Source of the DNA: Halorubrum salipaludis
Lineage (GTDB): Archaea > Halobacteriota > Halobacteria > Halobacteriales > Haloferacaceae
DNA: 64,000 nt
Assembly (NCBI RefSeq): GCF_002286985.1
Contig: NZ_NSKC01000002.1
Span: forward strand, 496,001-560,000
Direction of reading: 5' to 3'
Each line of letters opens with the position of its first letter. Positions within the stretch are counted from its first letter, which is position 1. Below are positions 50,729-58,992 of the stretch, one piece after another. Both the position numbers and the translations under genes were made by a program. The notes under the pieces were generated by a model that was given only the letters and a program-made list of their open reading frames with translations, was not told the DNA's origin and searched no databases.

Positions 50729-53686
50729 TTAGTTGTTACGGCGGGTCGCGAGGAGCGCAGCCGCGATGAGCGCGACGAGAGCGACGAGCGCACCGAAGCC
50801 GGGCGTACCGTCTTCGGAGTCGCCATCGTCACCGTCTTCGCCGTCCTCACCGTCCATTCCGTCTTCACCGTCGTCGGAGCCGTCTTCACCGTCGTCGGAG
50901 CCGTCTTCACCGTCGTCGGAGCCGTCTTCACCGTCGTCGGAGCCGTCTTCACCGTCTTCACCGTCAGACGGTTCTTCGCGTTCTTCGACGATTTCGACCT
51001 CAACACGGTCCGTACTGTCACCGTCGTCCGCTTCGATGATGTACGTCCCAGTTTCGAGGTCAGACGTGTCTAAGCTGGCCGTCCACTGACCGTCGTTGCC
51101 CCACTCGTCGGTCGACACGGAATCGTAGTTCGTGTCGTCCTGACCGAGGATCTCGACGGTAATTGCTGCGATGTCGGACTGACGGTTGGTGTCACCGTCG
51201 ACAACCATGGTCTCGCCGGTCGCGACCGGGTTGACACCGCTAGATTCTGCTTCTTCGGGGTAGACATCGTTGATCGAGAGCGTCGCGTCGTTGAGACGGA
51301 AGTTCTCGCTGACGATCAGGTCGTCGCTCCCATCAGCGTCGACAGTGTTGGAGAGGATCCGACTGCGGATCTGGTCTCCACTGGAGCTGCCACCGCCAAT
51401 ATCGTTGATGTACTCAGCGAGAGTACCCGCATCGTTAACGTCCCCATTCCGGAGCTCTCCGTTGCCAACATCTCCGTCACGACCGAGCGAGATGACGTGC
51501 GCAGACACGGCACCCTGCGACAGGCTGCCGATCGCGATGTCATCTTCATCGAACTCGTTGTCGTCAACCGATGCAGTTGTCGCGACAGTGCGGCCGCGGC
51601 GGTCGACGAAGGCAACGACGACTTCGTCCTGACCAGCTGCGGTCCCTTCAACGTCAACCTCGCCGTCTTCTTGGGCGATCTGGCCGTTGATGAATCCGAA
51701 TTCAGCAGTGAGGTCGCCCTCTTCAACAGTCAGCGCGTACTGGCTGCTCGATGCGCTGCTGAAGTCGGACGTGCCGATCGAGCCATCGCTGTCTCTCGTG
51801 ACATCGTCAGTAACATCAGAGGCGTCGATCACACCGATGCGGTACCGGCCCTCGAACGAGAGGACGTTGTTACCGGCGCCGTCTCCCCGCGAGAGGCGGA
51901 CATCCTCTTCTTCGAACGTGTCGTCCGAGTCAACGCTGATCTCGTAGTCACCGTCGACCTCGACGGGCTGCCAGCGGCTGTTGTCGCGCACGTAGATGCG
52001 GACATCGTCAGCGCTCTCGGCAGTCCCGCTCACGTCAACCTGAGAGTTGACCGTGTAGGTACCCGACGGGCTGTCGAGCGTGACTTCGCCTTCGTTCACG
52101 TCGAAGCTCACGTCATCCGCGGAATTACCAGGGTTTTCGGGGTCGGCATTTTCGTACACGTCGAGATCAACTGACGAGTCGTCGAGGAACTGCGTCCGGA
52201 TCGAACCGGACGCCTGCGTGCCGTCAATTTCGACAACTGCGTACGCGAAGTCAATGTTGTCGAAGTCCTCGACATCGTCAGCATCGGTCACAGTGCCGTC
52301 GACAACAAGGCCGCGCTCCGTCGTATCCTGAACGTTGCGGAAGATACGCTCGACGTTGCTGGCTGAGACACTGTTGCGGAAGTCAGAGGCCTCGATGGCG
52401 ACGACGTGCGACTGGCCGTTCGTGCCACCGCTGACAGTGTACCCGAGGTTACTGCCCTGCGTCACCGAATCCTCGGCAGTATCTATCGACAGGGAATCCT
52501 GGTCGGTTACCTCGATGGTATACTCTTCGACAACAGCGTCGTGATCGAGATTGTTCGAGCCCTCGAAGACGACGGTGTACTCACCCGCGCCTTCGTCGGA
52601 GAGGTCAAGGGCGACTTCGCCGTTACCTACACCCTCATCCGTAGCCTCGATAGTGGTATTGTCCGGCGTGAGAACTTCGTTGGTGATGTCCGCACCACCC
52701 TCGTCTTCGACAGTAAGAGCGATGTCTTCGGCTTCGCCGAAGTTCCACTCAGCGGCAATCGTGAGCTCATCAGCACTGCTGGCGCCAACCTGGGAGACAT
52801 CGCTGCCGCCCAGCTGGACCTCTGCAGTGTTGATCCGCGGCCGGACGACAGTGGTCGTGAAGCCACGGTCAGCACTAGTCGCGCCGGGGTTCTCAGCGTA
52901 GGTACCAGTCTCCTGGTCATCTCGAATCGGCATCTGGAGGGGCGTACCCTCGCGGTTGCCGGAGGTCCCCTCGAGGCTGCTGGCCGGGACACGGTTGCCA
53001 TCCCCGTCAGTGAACCGGAGATCATCCTCGCCTTGGTAGATCGTGTTACCGCTGAGGATGATGGTGTCACCGGAAGGACCATGTTCAGTCCGGTGGTCGC
53101 TTCCTCCACCACCACTACTGCCGATGGTGAAGCTAGTGTCGTCGGCCACAACAGCAGTCCCGTTGTAGGAACCACCGCCGTCACCCTCGTGGAGACCAAC
53201 GGTCAGATTGTAGTCACCAGCATTTCCGTTCTGAGCACCGTTGACGGACACGTCGAGATCATCCCCGTCAGTGAGTTCAGCAGTACCACTGCTGAGCTCA
53301 ATAACCAGGAATCCCTCATTATCGTTTTCAACGATGTTGGTGGTAGTGTCCGGCGAGTCTATGACCGCGTCACCGTTGACTGTAACATTAACACCGTCGA
53401 GTGAATCAGTTCCGAATCCGCTGTCACCGATGTCTACGGAGACGTACTCGACGTCAGTACCGTTAGGTGCTTCTGAATTATTTACGATTGATGCGTCTAC
53501 TGTATAGTTCGTATTCGCATTTTCAGTGCTATCATCGATCGCAACATTGTCGACCGAGATATCGCCACCCTCCTGAATAGCTGCTGCCGGCGCTGCAGCG
53601 AAGCCGATCGCAGCCATGGAGATGACCATGATAACACTGAAGAAGATCGCGTTGACCTTCTTGCGTGTATTATTGTCGTTTGTCAT
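50729..53686 (-). CDS. csg: Major S-layer glycoprotein
   Basis: The 985-residue protein opens MTNDNNTRKKVNAIFFSVIMVISMAAIGFAAAPAAA, the classic S-layer signal peptide. It has an extended beta-rich ectodomain with many NxS/T sequons and BGTF-type domains, an Asp/Glu/Gly-rich stalk, and the C-terminal anchor TPGFGALVALVALIAAALLATRR (PGF-CTERM, cleaved and lipid-modified through archaeosortase A). The Thr-rich spacer of Haloferax and Halobacterium is replaced here by acidic Ser-Asp-Asp-Gly-Glu-Asp-Gly repeats. It forms the cell wall lattice and is N-glycosylated by AglB, encoded 9 kb away. Confidence 0.95.
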   Translation of the reverse strand: MTNDNNTRKKVNAIFFSVIMVISMAAIGFAAAPAAAIQEGGDISVDNVAIDDSTENANTNYTVDASIVNNSEAPNGTDVEYVSVDIGDSGFGTDSLDGVNVTVNGDAVIDSPDTTTNIVENDNEGFLVIELSSGTAELTDGDDLDVSVNGAQNGNAGDYNLTVGLHEGDGGGSYNGTAVVADDTSFTIGSSGGGGSDHRTEHGPSGDTIILSGNTIYQGEDDLRFTDGDGNRVPASSLEGTSGNREGTPLQMPIRDDQETGTYAENPGATSADRGFTTTVVRPRINTAEVQLGGSDVSQVGASSADELTIAAEWNFGEAEDIALTVEDEGGADITNEVLTPDNTTIEATDEGVGNGEVALDLSDEGAGEYTVVFEGSNNLDHDAVVEEYTIEVTDQDSLSIDTAEDSVTQGSNLGYTVSGGTNGQSHVVAIEASDFRNSVSASNVERIFRNVQDTTERGLVVDGTVTDADDVEDFDNIDFAYAVVEIDGTQASGSIRTQFLDDSSVDLDVYENADPENPGNSADDVSFDVNEGEVTLDSPSGTYTVNSQVDVSGTAESADDVRIYVRDNSRWQPVEVDGDYEISVDSDDTFEEEDVRLSRGDGAGNNVLSFEGRYRIGVIDASDVTDDVTRDSDGSIGTSDFSSASSSQYALTVEEGDLTAEFGFINGQIAQEDGEVDVEGTAAGQDEVVVAFVDRRGRTVATTASVDDNEFDEDDIAIGSLSQGAVSAHVISLGRDGDVGNGELRNGDVNDAGTLAEYINDIGGGSSSGDQIRSRILSNTVDADGSDDLIVSENFRLNDATLSINDVYPEEAESSGVNPVATGETMVVDGDTNRQSDIAAITVEILGQDDTNYDSVSTDEWGNDGQWTASLDTSDLETGTYIIEADDGDSTDRVEVEIVEEREEPSDGEDGEDGSDDGEDGSDDGEDGSDDGEDGSDDGEDGMDGEDGEDGDDGDSEDGTPGFGALVALVALIAAALLATRRNN
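50859..50942 (-). repeat. Four perfect 21-base repeats in the S-layer stalk
   Basis: The unit CCGTCTTCACCGTCGTCGGAG occurs four times without change (50,859-50,942), with partial copies beside it. It encodes a seven-residue acidic unit (SDDGEDG) in the stalk just before the PGF-CTERM helix. Perfect conservation suggests recent slippage, so stalk length may vary between strains. Confidence 0.93.
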
Positions 53687-53862
53687 TGTGTGTTGTGTGT
53701 TCTGCGTCGCGACACCCGTGCTTTGTCCTCACCTCGCTCGCCCGTTCGTCGTCGACCGACCCTGCATCGAGGGCGCGACCGGACTTGGATCGGATTACTC
53801 GCGATGTGGCATCGCATTGTCCGCATCGGTAGGGGTACTGCGCTCGTTACTTCCAGCGTCGG

Positions 53863-53870
53863 GTATAAAT
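53863..53870 (-). promoter_or_regulatory. TATA box of the S-layer gene
   Basis: The minus-strand element ATTTATAC lies about 180 bases upstream of the S-layer ATG. With initiation about 25 bases further on, the mRNA would carry a leader of roughly 150 bases, unlike most genes here, which look leaderless. A long leader fits a highly expressed S-layer gene. Confidence 0.55.
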
Positions 53871-54684
53871 GCTTTGTGTGCCCTATCTAGGTGTGTGAAC
53901 GCAACACACGGCCAGTAGCGAGCGTCTGACGCCCGTTTTCAAAATCGATAGTTCCTGATACACACACACTCATGATGCGGTGGATTAGCCACATCGACAC
54001 GCGTCGACCGGAAAATCTACATGCGCCTATCGACTTTTTCAGCATGGGTTCGAACCTTTTCAGGCGATCGGGTACTGATTTTCAGGGTAGGGGCCTGCCC
54101 GATCGTGTGCGTCCCCACTGCGATCGAACTCCCTACACGCGTCTATGCTTGGTCGAAGGCCGCCGTAGCCGCCTCGTCTCACAAGCTGAAGCGACGCTAA
54201 GATGTCGCGATACCGTGGGTGCCTCGGCACCGGTCGCGGTCAGCTGTATTCCGAGCTCGTCTTGAAGGCGATACAGATCCGCGAGGAGATCGTCTGTGCT
54301 GACACGGTTCGACTGCTGTTGTTCGAACTTTTCGTTTTGTGATCGCTGTGCTCGTGGATATCCCTCATACGCAGCAGCTCGTATAGGGATACGAGCGCAT
54401 ACCCCCGCCTTCGTTTAAGCTGTTACAATCTGCCAGTCTAGTGAAGGCACAACTGGCCATGACTCGGCTTATGATGGGCCTCATTGACCGGACCGTAAGA
54501 CAGCCACGCCGATGCTGAAACCCAGCAGGTGACGCATGGACCATATGCATCTTGAAACCAACGCCGCCTCGCTCGGCCTGAAATCCTCTGGTGGGATTCT
54601 TCCCCATCGACACGGAGGGGGTCAATGACACGTGATAGCTACCGCCGCGTAATGATGATATACTAACCAATACGAGATATAGAA
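53871..54684. other. About 800 bases upstream of the S-layer gene, no intact gene
   Basis: No full gene is visible. On the minus strand around 54,200-54,320 one frame reads VSTDDLLADLYRLQDELGIQLTATGAEAPT, reminiscent of the homing-endonuclease-associated repeat (compare the gene at 55,917), but it is short and unbounded. The remainder has frequent stops and no motif. The part near the S-layer gene should hold its promoter region. Confidence 0.5.
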
Positions 54685-54837
54685 ATGACGAGGTGCACGA
54701 ATTGTGGGAAACCCTCTGCCACAGAATATTCTATCGAGTTTGAGAGGGATACAGAAACGGTAGAGATTGATCTCCACCTCTGTCAGCAATGTGTAGACTC
54801 ATTCCGTTTTGAATCTGGTATCCGGTTGATGGACTAG
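54685..54837 (+). CDS. Small zinc-finger protein (50 residues)
   Basis: MTRCTNCGKPSATEYSIEFERDTETVEIDLHLCQQCVDSFRFESGIRLMD has CTNC at residues 4-7 and CQQC at 33-36, a single-domain zinc ribbon typical of haloarchaeal micro-proteins. A TATA-like GATATACTAACC lies about 30 bases upstream. It stands alone. Function unknown; DNA, RNA or protein contacts are all possible. Confidence 0.75.
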   Translation: MTRCTNCGKPSATEYSIEFERDTETVEIDLHLCQQCVDSFRFESGIRLMD

Positions 54838-55171
54838 CGGGGCGTTATCGGTAAACTTGACATCGGCTCTCAGCTCTGATTCGCCCAACGTGCTGGGTTT
54901 CCAGAGAGACTAATTATATCATTATGGATCCCTTACGTAGAAATCACAACCTATTCAATCCTCGATCTCATCCATATAGGTGGGGTTATGTGCCCCGTTG
55001 AGAGCGGACCACCATCCGTTGCCACATCCGTATCTCACGCGACTCTGGACTGCTGTCCCCGGCGTCGCATCGATGGGATCCATCTAGGCCTTTGCCTGGA
55101 TGGATATCCTCAGATATTCTGAGAGAGGACCAGATCGTTGAGTATCCCTATGATATCATCCACTCGCGGAG
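54838..55171. other. Gap without a recognisable gene
   Basis: No open frame with coding character is seen on either strand. The sequence ATTATATCATTATGG at about 54,913 is A/T-rich, but no gene follows it closely. No repeats or hairpins of note were found. Confidence 0.5.
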
Positions 55172-55765
55172 CTAGTCGTCTCCATGTGAATGCCGAACCT
55201 GCTTTGAAGAGTCTACAGAGACGGCGCTCCTCGTTCGATAACACAGAAGCGAGAGGACACCACCGGACCAGTTCATCACCAGGTCGACCAGCGTGTCTCT
55301 GGCGTAGACTGAAACCGTCCAGGAGTGCCAAAACGACTTAAACACGTACTCATACACTTCGAAGCTCGTACCAATTGCCAAGAGGACAACGAGCACCCAC
55401 CCAAGAGACGGACGAGCCGGCGCGGCGCCTCGGAGGCCGACGAGTACGATACCGCCGACACCCGCGCCGCTCATCGAATGGGTCATGAGATCCCACCAAG
55501 GAAACTGTGCGTACAGTCCGGAACCAAGACCGATAAAGTGGAGTGCCGACACAAGGCCACCCCAGGTGAGAAGTCCCCACCAGTATAGCGACCACGGCCT
55601 CCCGTCTTGAACGTCCGCGAGAACCTGGCTCCCAAGCTGTCGCGGTACTTGGAGCACCGAAAATCGAACAAAATACCGCCTGATGATGAATATAGATCCG
55701 ACTGCGATCAGGAAGCACCAGAGCCCAACATGGAGGTGGGAAGTGTCGTATGGCGGGGGGACCAT
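55172..55765 (-). CDS. DUF2238-like integral membrane protein
   Basis: The 197-residue protein has about five hydrophobic helices: 11-31, 61-80, 87-108, 118-138 and 155-180. Conserved-looking polar residues sit in helices: WWDLMTHSMSGAG (Asp/His), FEVYEYVFKSFWHSW (Glu/Tyr/His), and ARDTLVDLVMNWSGG (paired Asp and Asn). This set matches YjdF/DUF2238-type membrane proteins. The role is unknown. It is the next minus-strand gene after the homing-repeat gene, 150 bases away. Confidence 0.75.
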   Translation of the reverse strand: MVPPPYDTSHLHVGLWCFLIAVGSIFIIRRYFVRFSVLQVPRQLGSQVLADVQDGRPWSLYWWGLLTWGGLVSALHFIGLGSGLYAQFPWWDLMTHSMSGAGVGGIVLVGLRGAAPARPSLGWVLVVLLAIGTSFEVYEYVFKSFWHSWTVSVYARDTLVDLVMNWSGGVLSLLCYRTRSAVSVDSSKQVRHSHGDD

Positions 55766-55916
55766 ACCGGTACCTGTCTCACTGTTAGAATAAATATTCG
55801 GTGAAGTCTCAAATACGTACTTTTGTTTTGAGAGTCCTCATCGAAATAGATCGGCAGAACGAGGATCGATAGAGAACCACTACAGGTACCACGAGGCGTG
55901 ACTAGGGGGTACCTGG

Positions 55917-56465
55917 TCACTCAGAGTCGAGATCGGCCGCGTCGAGTGCTGCGTTCCACGAGCCAAAGTGCCGCTGATACGTGGTTGGACTGTACGGGCC
56001 CTTTGCAGCCATGTCGGCCATTGTTGGTGTGTCTCCCTGCTTCTCTGCGAGTCGCTCAAGTGCAGCAAGCAACTCGTCGTCGGGCACACGGCGGTTGGCT
56101 CTGGAATTGATGGGCTCGAGGCCGGCGGCGTCGAGTGCATCATCCCACGAGCCGAACCGGTCCCGGTACACTTTCGACCAGTGGCGCCCGTGGTCGTTCA
56201 TCTGGGTGGTCGTGGGCGATTCACCGAGCTCGGCAGCCAACGCGTGTAGCGCGTCAATGAGCTCCTCGGTGGTGAGTTCCGTCTTTTGATCCCGCGGCTC
56301 GAATCCTGCGCGATCGACAGCCTCCTGCCATGAGCCAAATCGTCGAAAGAATGTCATCACACTGTGCGTACCATGGGTGCGATAATCTTGGATAGAGGGC
56401 GTCCGATCGACGACATCCGCGACGACACGAATATCTGCAAGCAGTTCCTCATCGCTATGGCCCAT
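55917..56465 (-). CDS. Protein made of homing-endonuclease-associated repeats
   Basis: The 182-residue protein contains three repeats of about 55-60 residues (about 2-58, 65-120 and 125-180). Each follows the pattern DELL..L..LA...G.TPT...M...G.YS..TY..RFGSW..AL..AGL, the homing-endonuclease-associated repeat (PF18780), thought to bind DNA. No nuclease domain is attached. It may be a stand-alone DNA-binding protein. Such genes recur near the S-layer and aglB loci of haloarchaea, from memory. Length and reading frame are intact. Confidence 0.88.
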   Translation of the reverse strand: MGHSDEELLADIRVVADVVDRTPSIQDYRTHGTHSVMTFFRRFGSWQEAVDRAGFEPRDQKTELTTEELIDALHALAAELGESPTTTQMNDHGRHWSKVYRDRFGSWDDALDAAGLEPINSRANRRVPDDELLAALERLAEKQGDTPTMADMAAKGPYSPTTYQRHFGSWNAALDAADLDSE

Positions 56466-56576
56466 ATCCGACAGGAGTGTCCGCGAACTGCTTGAGTGAT
56501 TCGGAGGGCAGCTACGACCTTGGCGACATTCAAACGCCTGGGATGATTTGTGAAGAGGTCATGACTCGAGAGTGGA

Positions 56577-57917
56577 TTATCCAGTCAATAGCGACGCGAT
56601 GTCGTCGGACCCGAACAGCGACCAGTCGTCGCCGAGTTCGGCTTCGAGCCCGTCGGTGAATCCGCTCTTCGAGAAGAGCGCGAACTGCTCGGTCCGATCG
56701 GGCGGGCCCCAGCGAACGCGATCCGCCGTCGCGCGAAGTGACTTGACGAGCGCGCGTCCCATGGGTTCGTCGGTCCACTTGCACTCTGCGAGGAGGACTG
56801 ATCGTCGGCCGGATCCAGCCCGACGATGTCGATCTCGTCTTCGCCGTACCACCATCGCCCGACTTCCGAGTACGGATCGAGACCGGAGCGACGAATCGCG
56901 GTTCAGACCGCCTCGAGACAGACATGCTTGAAGATCCGGGGAACGTGATCTGGGAGCGCTGGTTCGATCGTCCCCTCGTACACCACGCCGGGAACCTCTT
57001 GAATGACGGAGCGGTTCGGTTCGACAAACCGGAACCAAAAGCGCAAGAACTCGTCGGCGACACCGTACCGCGATCGCTTCGACTGTTTGGCGGACGCCGT
57101 CACAGGTACCTCTCGATCGGGGAGTCTGAGACGGCGGAGCGTCTGCAGATACTTCGAGACCGGCCCCGACCCAATTCCCGTCGCACCGGCAATCTCGTTT
57201 GGCGTGATGTGGCCTGTCGCGATCGCTTCGAGGATGCTCAGGTAGCGTGCGGGGTCCCGGAGTTCGGTCTGCAACAGGAATTCGGGCTCGTTGTACAACA
57301 CCTCTGCAGGCGTTAGGATCTGCTCTTGGACGTTCGTTTACAGCGACTGCGAGTAGTCGAATTGCAGCAGGTACATCGGCGTGCCGCCCGTGATAGCGTA
57401 CGATCGAACTATGTCCTCGAAGTCATAGTCGATCACCCCACGAGCCTCGGTAAACGAGACCGGTTCGAGATCGATCTAGCCCGTACGGCGACCGTACAGC
57501 GGGCTCTCGTGGCCCAGAACCCTTGACTCCATCGTGCTCACGCTTGAGCCACACAGGACCAACATCGATTCGGTCTCCGACAGCTGTTCGTCGACGAACG
57601 ACTGGAGGTACGATGGGATCGAGTCGCTCGTCGGCGAGCCGCTCGCCGAGGTACGCGAAGACGTCGTCCCAGCCGTCGATACGCGGAACGCGACCGTTGA
57701 ACTGCGCCGCGATTTGCTCGACGAACTTCTCGCGCTGGCGGGGCTCGGCCTCCTGTGCCGCGAGAAAATATAGATGGGGCCGATCGGCACAAAAGCGTTT
57801 GAGCAGCTCGGACTTCCCGACCCGCCGATGTCCGTACATGACTTGGAACGCTTAGCCGGGCGACTCGAATACCGAGTCGAGCGCGACGAGTTTGTCGCGC
57901 CTGTCGTAGAAAGTCAT
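56577..57917 (-). pseudogene. Broken archaeal AAA ATPase (DUF234-type)
   Basis: The gene starts MTFYDRRDKLVALDSVFESPG and hits a TAA at codon 22 (57,852-57,854), then continues in frame with AFQVMYGHRRVGKSELLKRFCADRPHLYFLAAQEAEPRQ (Walker A). A frameshift near 57,620 leads to SYLQSFVDEQLSETESMLVLCGSSVSTMES, and further stops and shifts follow near 57,480, 57,340 and 56,900. The last part has the winged helix AIATGHITPNEIAGATGIGSGPVSKYL and the DUF234 nuclease-like tail VLLAECKWTDEPMG. At least four lesions make it non-functional. Intact members are archaeal STAND-like ATPases of uncertain role. Confidence 0.9.
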
Positions 57918-57928
57918 TGTTACGATAA

Positions 57929-57946
57929 TCATTATCTAGATAATGA
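57929..57946. promoter_or_regulatory. Perfect 18-base palindrome upstream of the ATPase pseudogene
   Basis: TCATTATCTAGATAATGA is fully self-complementary and begins 12 bases before the pseudogene start codon, in the position of a promoter/operator. AAGTCATTGTTACGATAATCATT adjoining it is also A/T-rich in an otherwise G/C-rich area. It may be an autoregulatory site that has outlived the gene. Confidence 0.55.
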
Positions 57947-58038
57947 CCTCGACGTTTTGGCCGTCGGAGAGCGGACGACGATCTCGGCGAATATCCCTGT
58001 GGAAGCGCGGAGAGGTCGAACACCGACGACTCCGGTCC

Positions 58039-58983
58039 CTAGTACTCGATCGCCGCGGAGTAGCGGTCGAGGACGAACACGACCGCGGCGCCGCCGACCG
58101 CCACAAGCGCGAACCGCGGCGCCGCCGCCCGCCACGTCTCACCGCTCTCGGCCAGCCGGATCGACACCTCGACGAGGGGCGCCCGGAGCGCGCCCACGAT
58201 CAGGCTGACGAGGAACGCGAGCGTCGCGGCGCGGGCGCGGGCGAGTGCGTACTTCACGGCGTGGGCGATCGTGACCACGCCGACGACGCCTCCGAGGAGG
58301 AACGCCGCGATCGTCGGGGCGACCTCGGTGAGGCCGGCGGCGCCCTCGCCTCGCGCGAGCGCCACCGCCCCGTCGATCGCCCGGCTCACCACGCCGGACA
58401 TGTGCTCGTACTGCCCGAGCACGACCAGTAGGAGTGAACCAGAGACACCGGGGAGAACCATTGCGCTCACCGCGACCGCGCCCGCGACGAACACGACCGG
58501 CAGCGAGCTGTCGAGCGCGGTCGAGGCGTACCCCGACGCGAGGAAGGCGACTGTGAACCCCGCGATCGCGGCTCCCTGCCGACGCGGTGTGTCGAGCGCG
58601 ACGCCGTCCAAAAGTACTGCCGCCGAGGCCGCGATCAGGCCGAAAAAGAAGCCGTACGTCGCCACTGGCTGTGTCGTAAGCAGGTGGTTAACCACGCTCA
58701 ACACGGCAACAACCGCGGTGGCGATCCCCGCGCCAAGCACGAGGAGGAACGCGCCGTCGATCTCATGAAACGCCGCGCGCGCGTCCGGGATGTTCGCGGG
58801 GCGGACGCCCGCGAGGATCCGCCGGAGCCGCGCGGGGTCGACCGCGGTAATCGCCGCGATCAGCCGCTCGTAGATCCCGACAACGAGCGCAATTGTCCCG
58901 CCGGAGACGCCAGGCACCGCATCCGCACTACCCATCGCGACGCCTTTCAGATACAGCGCAATCCACTCCCGGTGTGTAGCCAT
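58039..58983 (-). CDS. DUF368 (PopT-like) membrane protein, probable polyprenyl-phosphate translocase
   Basis: The 314-residue protein has about eight to ten hydrophobic helices. KGVAMGSADAVPGVSGGTIALVVGIYERLI at the N-terminus is the DUF368 signature, and a second inverted-style motif VAVSAMVLPGVSGSLLLVVLGQYE occurs at about 170-193, consistent with an internal duplication. Bacterial DUF368 proteins (PopT) carry undecaprenyl phosphate across the membrane for reuse. Its ATG lies 9 bases after the aglB stop, so it should be co-transcribed with aglB. Recycling of dolichyl phosphate released by AglB is a direct inference. Confidence 0.92.
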   Translation of the reverse strand: MATHREWIALYLKGVAMGSADAVPGVSGGTIALVVGIYERLIAAITAVDPARLRRILAGVRPANIPDARAAFHEIDGAFLLVLGAGIATAVVAVLSVVNHLLTTQPVATYGFFFGLIAASAAVLLDGVALDTPRRQGAAIAGFTVAFLASGYASTALDSSLPVVFVAGAVAVSAMVLPGVSGSLLLVVLGQYEHMSGVVSRAIDGAVALARGEGAAGLTEVAPTIAAFLLGGVVGVVTIAHAVKYALARARAATLAFLVSLIVGALRAPLVEVSIRLAESGETWRAAAPRFALVAVGGAAVVFVLDRYSAAIEY

Positions 58984-58992
58984 CGGACGCGG

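Noticed and set aside
51497-53404. Long plus-strand frames opposite the S-layer gene.
   Set aside because: The S-layer signal peptide, sequons and PGF-CTERM are on the minus strand; the opposite frames have no start context or domain.
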